From Saccoglossus kowalevskii (Eukaryota; Hemichordata; Enteropneusta; Harrimaniidae), in NCBI RefSeq assembly GCF_000003605.2, contig NW_003118439.1, positions 14,591-45,783 on the forward strand: 31,193 nt of DNA, given 5' to 3'. Within the stretch, counting starts at the first letter, position 1, and every line of letters begins with the position of its first letter. Below the pieces are notes generated by a model. That model worked only from the letters and a program-made list of their open reading frames with translations. It had not been told where the DNA came from and made no database searches. This document shows, in pieces, positions 22,853-31,193 of this stretch. The position numbers and the translations under genes are program-made.

Positions 22853-25800
22853 CTACCACCACCATGAGTTATCATCAGGAGTCAGCATATCAGATGCAGT
22901 GTCTATTGTGTATTGTATTAGCGGTATCAACCCAATAGCGGCCTCACAGTTATTCCAATGATGACGAGTTCCCTGACGTTCGGCAATTGCTGGAAAGGTG
23001 TCGTACTGTTTACTGCTATACAGAATGTGTCTGGAAATCAACAAAAAAATCAATAGTTATTTTCTTTAATGAGTTGCTACCAATTATAGTCCAATTACAT
23101 TGTTCTTATTAAAATACAATATCAAACAAAATTATTTAAACAAGTTCTCAGTTACTCATTCAAAATTATGCACATCACATTTTTAAAAAAACAAAAAAAA
23201 ACCATGAATAAATCGAATATCTGAGGACCAGAATGTAAACTTTTGTTTGACTAAAGTTGTTTGGACGTCACCAAGAATCAATAGACCAATTAATGGACAT
23301 ACACATGTATATACACAATCCTTGTATATATTCTTTACCTTGGTGTTCCCACAAGGCTAATTACCACATACCTGTAAGTGTCACTCCCATAATACCTTGT
23401 GTCTGGCACCAGAAAACTTCTCTCTAGGTGAGTCAGTAGGTCATTGACCATGCGTAGTTTCATCGTCTCGTCATAGATTTCTGAGTTTGAAGTCACATCA
23501 ATATTGAAGTTTTTGGTAATATTTTCAAGCCTTGCCACTGCATTATTCACTGTGTCTGAAAAAGAGGAATCAGAAAAGAGTTAAGGTCATGTAGTGTCAG
23601 TGACATTGATTCAATAGAATAAACATAGCCTGTGTATTTAAAATCAAGTTTTTAGAACATCAAAGTCAAAGTTTATCATCCTCCATAAGCCACATAAATG
23701 TTTTCATAATTTTTTCAAAAATTTTGATCGAGACTTGTAGGCAATGGGAAATCATGTTCATTTGAGTCCGAAATTAAAAAAAAAAATGGAAAAGTTTTAC
23801 AAAGAATATCTTTTTTTTTTTTTTAGATTTTTTTTTTCAACTTTATAGTGACCTCAATGAAATATGTACTATATTGCCTGTAAATAAATTAATTGAAAAC
23901 GTTATGTTTTTATGGCTTTCGTCATGGGCTATGATGAGATGAAATTTGGGTTAAAACATAAATATGTTACTGTAACCTTGGAGACCAAATTTTACTATTT
24001 TTGTGCAAATAAGTGTGAAGGGAGAGGCTAGAATTAATATAAACTGCCAAATGAGTCCCAAGTAACAAACAAAATGAATAAAGTATGTCATTAATTGATT
24101 GTACTATTGTGATGACATTTCCAGCTGTTAACGAGACCAGAATTAATTCACAAAACAGGTACAGAAATGTGTTTCAAAGACGTCCGCAATCACAGCTTAG
24201 TTATACACTAGTCATTTTTGTAGCCATGCCAGCGTATTCAAACATCAAACACTATGGTCTGTAACCCCAACCAAAGACGGCATTTACATTCTCCAATAAT
24301 TTAAACATGCAAATTGATTCGGCTTTGAGCATTTCCAACCAAGCCAATCAGACTTAAGATCATAACATCCAAATTACAATGGACCAGTACCATGATTATG
24401 TTTTGTTGACATTCCAGACAACTGATAATTCTTAGCTTGTGTGTCACTATTAATATGTTTGCAAGAACAATGAAGTAATTGATAGGCATGAATTACCCAG
24501 CATTTGTTCTATAATTATTTTCAAATTCGTCAAAATATCCCGGTAGGACACATACTGGTAAAGATTTATAAATCTAAAAATAAACACAGTATTTACAAAG
24601 AAAACAGCTGTATGTGATATATGGCTGGCTTTAATTCACTCTGACACATATGATATAATACACAGCAAAATCATATTTCTATGTAATATTCAGTTATAAA
24701 AACTTCATCTTTTATCACCAATAGACCCTGATCGAATTAATTTTTTTTTTCAAACTGTTTAATGCGATAATTAGTTTAAAAATGAGAGTTTCACATTTTC
24801 TGTAATTTTCACTGAATACAATATTAATTTTGGACCAAACAGATGAAATGTGATATTGCTTCTAGTTTTTGATCAATTAAATTGTATTTTTTTGCAACAT
24901 TTTAAGTGACAAGAGCAGACTATAAATAGAACTATTTTGTGGATGGTGCCTGAAGTTGACACTTTGGTACTCAAAAGGTTAATTACCATTTGAATTCCAT
25001 CAAACTTGGTCTAATTATATCTACTCTGCTATAATTTCTTTTTTAATTTTGTAGCAAATTAACACAATTTCTTCATTTTATATATAAGTCTTGTTCAACA
25101 TTTTTTGATAAAAAATAGTATACAAGACTGTCTGTAAAAAGCTGACAAATTAGTTGATTTATATATATTCAAAATATTTAGATGCAAAGAATCAAATATC
25201 AATTACTTTACACATTTTAATCAAAATTTGTTTATTTCAATTTAGTTGCAATCTTAGGAATTATTTTATTGATAGTAAATTTCAGTGGAATTTTTTTATT
25301 ATAAAAATGAATTTTGGCAGACCATGATAAAAAGAAATGTAATAGCTGATTGAAGTGAAAGTAGAAATTATAGTGATATTATACATGCGAGTATTTAAAT
25401 TTGATTTATACCATAAATTCACATCATGGGTGTACTCACAGCTTTTTTTTTGTGAATAACAAATTATCTATTGATAAATCATTCTTTTAATACAAAATCA
25501 TAATCCATTGTAATTACAAGTTCAAATATCCAATTTTCATTTGTCAACAAATGAAGTGGAAGTTTGGGGTTGGATTATTAACAAATAATCTGCCCATATT
25601 AGTCACATATGATCAAGGACTCGCACAACACACAACTGTCAGTACTTGCTGTTACCAAGTGAACCTTGATTATATGCGCATATATTGAAATAACAACTCC
25701 ATTTACTAACCTAGAGTGAAGTTTTTCTCTGCCAGTGTATCTCCACATTTATTGTCCAGTTTTGTTAGGTAGTCTTTAATTAACTGATTGGTATATGTGT

Positions 25801-28800
25801 AATCCCACTGTAGCATTGAGGCATCAGCCACAGATAATAAAAGCCGAGCAAATAGCTGTGATATGGCCTTATGGTATAAGAAATTAACATCATGGTATTT
25901 CGGGGCAGTATAGTACATATCAACCTGGAAATATGACAATACAGAGGGTAAATATTAATTAGCTTGACATGCAGTATAGTACATATCAACCTGGAAATAT
26001 GACAATACAGAGGGTGAATATTAATTAGGTTGACATGCAGTATAGTACATATCAACCTGGAAATATGACAATACAGAGGGTGAATATTAATTAGCTTGAC
26101 ATGCAGTATAGTACATATCAACCTGGAAATATGACCATACAGAGGGTGAATATTAATTAGTTTGACATGCAAAACAGCACCAGTACATTAGTTTCATAGT
26201 TTATTTATATGTAACAATGAAAAATGTATTATTATTGTATTTATTTGTGCCTAATATTTGTTCAGAAAACATTTTTTTATTGACTTTTTTTCAAAGCATT
26301 TTTCAATAAACAATTGAGAAGAATGCAATGTTTTTGGACAATTACATAAACAGACTATCATCACATGCTCTGAAAAGAATGCATAGACATCAATTTTAAT
26401 TAATATAACTCACAGCTTTACACTACGATCACCAGCAATAATGAAAAACATCTCTAATTATATCAAAATATACAAATCTTGTTATTTTTACCTGTGTGTT
26501 GTTGAATGGCACGTAGTTAATATTAATTGTTGCAATGCCTAGTTTGTGTGGAAATACTAGATAATCACTGGCAGTACCAAACGTTTGAATCGGGTTTTCA
26601 AACGACTTTGTTTTCACCATCCAGTTAGTGTGCATTGTGACACCTTCCTTGAAATTCACTGGATCAAGCAGCTGAAAAAAACAAACAAAAAACAATTAAT
26701 AAAAAGCTATAAACATATTGCTTGTTGATGCAGTTTTTCTCTTCATTTCTGTTTTCAGCAGGTGATGTGTGGAACCGTAATTTTTCTAGCCAAGTTTTGA
26801 TGTGAAATTTCATTAATTTTTTCTGTAATTTCTCTTTCTTAAATTTGAACAAAAATGAACATAATTTCCCTCTGGCTACAGAATTTTACCAAAACATATT
26901 AATATACATTTTTTGGTGAAAGATGACAAAAGTTGGCTCAAATGATTAATAAAAAAACAAACATAAAATTGAATAAATTTTCTTACATTACAGCAACAAT
27001 AACAATCATTCACTCTTCTTTTTTTTTGAATAAATTACGCATATAGTCAGAAATCCGACTACATTATAATAATCTGGGTACTGTATGTGGCACTGCAGCT
27101 CACCAGCCACCATGTCTATTCATTAAGAAAACACGGTTTTACAGACAGAGTCAAAAATTAAAACTCTGTCATCTTCTTCGTTCTGCAACATTGCATACAA
27201 GCCCAATATGGGTCCTATTGTTAAAGCCATTGTTTGTTTGCCACAAATTAAAAGTTGTGACAACTGTTGCAACAAACACGCAGTAAACACGCGAAAACTG
27301 TGCAGCGCTGTAAATTCAAAATATGATTGACTGTGAAATTAAAGTCATAGTCATATTATCATTGATTTTTATGTTCTGGAAATAATAATTATTATTCACC
27401 ATTTTTGCAGTAGATGTAATAAGTCTAGATGTAGCAGCAGTTGACTCTACATGCAATGTGTAGTCACCTTGTACAGCCATATCCAGATCAATGTATACAA
27501 CAGCTTTCTCCAATAACTTCAATCTGTGTTCCTGTAAAAAACAATGCTTGCATTATTATGCAAAAAATGTGTCTATCAATGCTGCCTTTGTCGTTGATGA
27601 TAAACACCTAATAATCCTAGTACTAACTATGGTACATTCACCCATTCTATAGATCCCAGTACCGGTACTACCTACCTCAGCCCATTCTATAGATCTCAGT
27701 ACTACCTACCTCAGCTCACTCTACAGATCTCAGTACTACCTACCTCGGCCCATTCTATATATCTCAGTACTACCTACCTCAGCCCATTCTACAGATCCCA
27801 GTACTACCTACCTCGGCCCATTCTATATATCTCAGTACTACCTACCTCGGCACATTCTATATATCTCAGTACTACCTACCTCAGCCCATTCTATATATCT
27901 CAGTACTACCTACCTCAGCCCATTCTACAGATCCCAGTACTACCTACCTCGGCCCATTCTATATATCTCAGTACTACCTACCTCAGCCCATTCTACAGAT
28001 CCCAGTAGTACCTACCTCAGCCCATTCTACAGATCCCAATACTACCTACCTCTGCCCATTCTATAGATCCAAGTACTCCATGCATTACACCCCATGAACA
28101 CATCTTGATAGTCCTCTTAGGATACCAATTCTCATCCTGGATGCTATGAAGATTCCTTGCTAGTTCCAGCATCATTGCCGTACCATTATAATTGTCCATG
28201 ACACCACGGTGACTACCCATCATAACAAACCGATCTGCGTTGTGATGAAGGTCAAGTATACTGTTTTAATTTATCATGTTACAAGTGTCAGTGTTCTTGG
28301 AAATACTGAAAGTCAAAGTCTCAGTTGTTGTTGTGCTATTTACTTTGATTTAACATACAGGTTTAATTTATAGGGAAAGTATGATAAAAATATTTGTTCA
28401 AAATGTGTGTTTTCTCAAAAACTTTTCATCTATTCTCCGTATAATTTCAAAAAACTATGAACTTTGAACTAAATATACATAATTGCTGATAATTTCAATG
28501 GTGACGTTTGTTTTTAAACTGAAATGAACAGTATTCAGATTGTCATAAATATTTCTACACCAAATAATTTTGATACTAAATGTACTGTATTTATTTGAAG
28601 CGCATCTCTAATAGAAGCTCACATAAACAAAAAATCTCATTTGTTGTACCAGGGTATATACTGAACCATTGAAATATTACTCGTTTTCGACCATACAAAC
28701 ACCTTGGTTATCTATGTAAGCACATGTGCTACTAATAGAGCAAATACAGTATCAACCTTGACACCACAAGTTCCCTCTTTTCATATCATATTTATAGTCT

Positions 28801-30371
28801 GCATAGTCTGAAGATTGGGATAAAAATAACTAAATTTTGAGTAAAAACATTGACTCAAATTTCTGTCTCTGAAATGTCTGCTGGGTCCAAAATTAGGGTT
28901 CATTTCCAGAAATATTGAAGACTATAAGAAAAGAACAGCAGGACAATTTGTGTGAGAAAGTCTGGGGGTGAAAAGGTTAAAATGTAAAATATTCTTTAAA
29001 CTTCCATGTACAAATGTGTATTAGACCAACCTCTAGTGCTATCAGCGTTTCCTTTCATTGTAGCTATAACATTGTATAATGTTTTTATCTTGGGTTTATT
29101 ATTCACTTCCATGCGTACAATCCAAGGCGCTTCCTCTGAAAATAGAAATGCAGGCCATAAGTCTACAGTAGCATTGAGTTTAACATTATAATGTCGTCTA
29201 AGTTTCACATCAAGAGATACAATGCCCAATAATGCCTAATAATTAGTTCTTAGCCATGTGCTAGGCATGCAAACTGCTTATTCAATCAGAAATAAGCAGT
29301 CCTTGACATGTAGAAACCACACATGCTTATTCATGAATTTCTACAAGGTAATATACAAGTACCAAGCCTTTCCGATTTTGCAGTACCGATATTTCTTCAA
29401 ATCAAACATTTCCTGCACAGTTATTGTGTGATACCGGGAGATACATACTTACAATGAACTTACAATGATCATAATGGAAGACTTGACGACTTACTCAGAC
29501 AGAAATATTATGTGACACTGAATTTAGCTGCAGATGATTGGACAAAGGTGTTTATACATACTGTGACTTTTCCTGCCTGCATGGTAGGTTAGGTTTAACC
29601 CTCCTTGCCAGTGATCTGGGGCAATCTTGCCACTCATATTAAGCATTAAATGGAAAGCATCATCCGCTGAGATTGGCTGGACCAGGAATGGAGGGTAAAT
29701 GACCCACAGCTTGATGTGTATCCATCTAAAGAAAAATTAAATATTCAAATATTAATATTTTATTGTATTCAATTATTGCAGTATGTCTATATATTGTATT
29801 ATATTTTTATGAGTTTATGTAAAGTATTGTATTATGAGGTTATGAAGATGTGTTGATGCAATCCCGTAATGCCTGAGTACATACTTTGCGGCAACCCTAT
29901 TTTAGCTTGTAGAGAAAATTTGATAAGAGACAAAAGCTCAAAATGCCAACAAAACAACTGTTTTGCATTATGCAATGACGAGATCATATTTTAGTTTTGC
30001 CCATTATTGATTTTAGTTAAATGTGAACAAAAAAAAGAATCTTTAAATGTGATAAGAAAATAAGAAAATGTTGAACATTTAAACGAATACTGATACAACT
30101 TTTATATAAATGACATTGAATTGCATTAAGATTATTATTAACATGTTAATTATTCACATTGCAAATTTCAACACCATTATGATACCAATTAGCCCCCATG
30201 CTTGCGAGAACACTGTAGAGAATAACGCTCACCTTTTGCTGGATATCCTGAGGTAAACGGATCCTCAATACCATGTGGAGAGGCATGCCAGTCACGACTT
30301 GATATCTTTCTGTCTTCGGGATCTAAATAAAACAACACTCCCTTCAGACCATACTTCTCCGCTAATCTCAC
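22853..30371 (-). CDS. M28B peptidase-like protein (NAALADase/GCPII/transferrin-receptor family), 3' nine exons, probable pseudoenzyme
   Basis: Exons (minus strand): 30214 or 30233 to 30371, 29562-29725, 29031-29135, 28050-28234, 27400-27531, 26492-26671, 25711-25924, 23372-23555 and 22853-23030 (stop TAG). The order follows glutamate carboxypeptidase II: protease-associated region (KGVLFYLDPEDR, DPFTSGYPAK), then PPFLVQPISADDAF, MEVNNK, the M28 core (GSHRG, RRTI-like KRTIKMCSWG, GSIEWAE) and the helical dimerisation domain (LRMVNDLLTHLERSF, YRHILYSS). About 500 residues are seen; the N-terminus lies beyond base 31193. Compared with GCPII, His377 (GSHRG), Asp387 (MDNYNG) and Asp453 (IDLDMA) have counterparts. 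The catalytic/zinc Glu424-Glu425 pair is replaced by MH (SWGVMHGVLGS), His553 is replaced by Tyr (MYYTAP), and the HxxxxD loop is shortened. Loss of proteolysis is likely, as in transferrin receptor or NAALADL2. It should be a type II membrane protein by family. Confidence 0.92.
23031..23371. other. Last intron of the M28-like gene
   Basis: GTATGT donor and TTTCCAG acceptor (minus strand). AT-rich, nothing else seen. Confidence 0.8.
23556..25710. other. Long AT-rich intron of the M28-like gene
   Basis: Donor G|GTTAGT at 25710 and acceptor TTTTTCAG at 23556-23558 (minus strand), joining phase 1 to phase 1 (GAC codon). It contains A/T homopolymers near 23778-23835. A protein-like stretch at 24497-24573 does not fit the reading phase of the flanking exons. 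No gene is otherwise seen. Confidence 0.7.
25905..26170. repeat. 66-bp tandem array (four copies) spanning a 3' splice site
   Basis: Read on the minus strand, the unit is 46 nt of intron end (ATGTCAAGCTAATTAATATT and on to CATATTTCCAG) plus the first 20 nt of the exon that starts at 25924 (GTTGATATGTACTATACTGC). The four junctions fall at 25924, 25990, 26056 and 26122, exactly 66 apart and nearly identical. The first is the true acceptor of the exon at 25711-25924. The other three lie in the intron and have the same polypyrimidine stretch and CAG. The long minus-strand open frame across the array is a by-product of the period being divisible by three. Confidence 0.95.
26171..26491. other. Intron of the M28-like gene, part upstream of the 66-bp array
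   Basis: Donor CAG|GTAAAA at 26491-26486 on the minus strand. AT-rich, nothing else seen. Confidence 0.7.
26672..27399. other. Intron of the M28-like gene
   Basis: Donor ATG|GTGAAT and acceptor TTTTTTCAG on the minus strand. No repeat or RNA gene recognised. Confidence 0.7.
27635..28076. repeat. 34-bp tandem array (12 copies plus one decayed) spanning a 5' splice site
   Basis: Read on the minus strand, the unit is the last 27 nt of the exon ending at 28050 (codons for VLGSIEWAE) followed by GTAGGTA, the first 7 nt of the intron. Copies repeat at exactly 34 nt from 28076 down to 27669: a landmark C falls at 28057, 28023, 27989 and so on to 27683. All 12 carry GAG|GTAGGT. A thirteenth copy near 27635-27668 has a 6-nt insertion and has lost the donor. 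Small variants (tata/taca, ccc/ctc) alternate among copies. G-S-T-E-W-A-E is conserved across the peptidase family, so the exon is the source and the array is derived. Confidence 0.97.
28235..29030. other. Intron of the M28-like gene
   Basis: Donor G|GTTGGT at 29030. The acceptor is taken as ACGCAG at 28238-28235, because it joins in phase as STR-D-RFVMMG and matches the family spacing. A nearer-to-consensus AAAACAG about 20 nt upstream would shift the frame. AT-rich, nothing else seen. Confidence 0.65.
29136..29561. other. Intron of the M28-like gene
   Basis: Donor GTATGT at 29561-29556 and acceptor TTTTCAG at 29138-29136 on the minus strand, phase 1. Nothing else seen. Confidence 0.7.
29726..30213. 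other. Intron of the M28-like gene with unresolved donor
   Basis: The acceptor TTTCTTTAG at 29727-29726 requires a phase-2 donor. GTGTTC at 30213 fits the frame but is weak. The stronger GTGAGC at 30232 is phase 1 and would need an unseen micro-exon. The family alignment allows either. Confidence 0.5.
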
Positions 30372-31193
30372 CTATGCAGTGTTGATTTGAGGGGTAAATG
30401 GATGAAGGAGATTATAAACTGGTTCTACATATGATTCAAATTAATCTGACACCAGAACAGATCAGGGTTATTCAGTTCTATTGCCTGATGTAATTTTCAG
30501 GATAATTTGGAAAGAATGATATTAAATCCTGTTTGGTTAAATTTTTAACTTTTGCTAGACAAACTTTTATTCTGACGCAAATTCAAATCTAGGATTGAGA
30601 ACACTGGGCGGGCTACCTGCATCATTTACTGCTACTTTCTATTATATTTATCTAAAAGATCCACCCACTGCAAAAGTTAACCCATGGGCGATGTTTCAGT
30701 ATCTAAGCGATCTTTTGGTGCAGCAAAAACAAACAAGCAGCCTGTTGACTGAGATAGCTTCGCTGTTAGCAATGCACATTTCAATTAAGAACTGAAGATA
30801 CCTATATGTATAATATCAAAGCAATTGGACTTGCAGTTTTTAACAATAAGTCGAAAATATCACTTTTTACCAAAAATGACAAAAACATTCATCAAAATTA
30901 GAGAATTGAAGATATCATCATGAAATGAACAAATCTAAGAAAGGTTGACATCAGCCGGTTTAACGAAATTTCACACACACAATAACAGTGTCACACGGAT
31001 TAAGCTTTGTGAAAAGCAAGCAATTCTGCAAATAAATAATGTTGTGACATCCAAGTTGCATCCCAAAAATTTATATTATGCCATTACATATAAGACAATT
31101 CGTACTACTGCCTTCAACGTCATTATTATCTGACCATGATCACATTCTTTGTAACTGAAATGTGTACATCACCATCAAGAACACAACATGATG
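30372..31193. other. Intron or upstream part of the M28-like gene
   Basis: The acceptor CATAG at 30373-30372 opens the first exon seen (phase 0). I found no further exon in the remaining 820 bases; the next one should encode the start of the protease-associated domain. The plus-strand open frame at 30595-30795 has no recognised relative. Confidence 0.55.

Noticed and set aside
24497-24573. Exon-like stretch (NLYQYVSYRDILTNL) in the long M28-like intron
   Set aside because: Its start and end phases do not fit the flanking exons in any open frame, and the direct join of those exons already matches the family.
25780-26172. Long minus-strand open frame with 22-residue repeats (HVKLINIHPLY type)
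   Set aside because: It is the 66-bp splice-acceptor array read in a frame different from the exon. Its openness follows from the period being divisible by three.
27635-28076. CRISPR-like array
   Set aside because: The units are contiguous with no unique spacers, the host is an animal, and the unit is an exon end plus splice donor.
30595-30795. Plus-strand open frame (contains NPWAMFQYLSDLLVQQ)
   Set aside because: It does not start with ATG, lies antisense within the M28-like gene region, and I recognise no relative.

Overview
The window is animal nuclear DNA, most likely from a marine invertebrate (a non-vertebrate deuterostome or a lophotrochozoan; I cannot choose between them). The evidence is short coding exons with GT/AG introns in conserved phases, a standard eukaryotic tRNA-Lys with no encoded CCA, a tRNA-derived SINE, miniature transposon remnants, and a sharp contrast between CpG-rich and CpG-poor stretches. 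A 50-base run of N (19192-19241) marks an assembly gap. Most long open frames are chance or antisense. The real genes had to be rebuilt exon by exon, and the phase sums close exactly in the two complete multi-exon genes.

Layout: (1) 1-498, minus strand: the 5' end of a secreted-protein gene that runs off the left edge. (2) 4206-4664, plus strand: a single-exon proline-rich ORF that I do not recognise. (3) 5822-6376: two identical 186-bp copies of a tRNA-derived SINE. (4) 6453-8296, minus strand: a complete four-exon gene for a 364-residue secreted, probably GPI-anchored protein. It is a paralogue of the gene at the left edge, with the same signal-peptide exon length, the same intron phase and the same first motif. 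(5) 9000-9670: a decayed repeat with RFX-type palindromes, followed by tRNA-Lys(CTT) at 9805-9876 on the minus strand. (6) 11678-16572, minus strand: a complete five-exon calmodulin-like gene of 165 residues, with intron positions typical of calmodulin genes, an upstream TATA box and a degenerate C-terminal lobe. (7) 16690-19560: no gene seen. (8) 19560-31193: CpG-poor, AT-rich DNA holding the last nine exons (22853-30371, minus strand) of an M28B peptidase-like gene (glutamate carboxypeptidase II / NAALADase / transferrin-receptor family). Its metal and catalytic residues are partly lost, so it is probably a pseudoenzyme.

The most unusual observation is inside the M28-like gene. Two tandem-repeat arrays each span an exon-intron junction exactly. 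One has 12 copies of a 34-bp unit made of the last 27 nt of an exon (nine codons) plus its 5' splice site, giving 12 identical GAG|GTAGGT donors in a row. The other has four copies of a 66-bp unit made of 46 nt of intron end with its 3' splice site plus the first 20 nt of an exon. In both, use of an intronic copy would bring in a premature stop, so each junction is a graded set of decoy splice sites. The change from CpG-rich to CpG-poor DNA near 19560 may mark the limit of a methylated gene body, and so the 3' end of this gene's long transcript.
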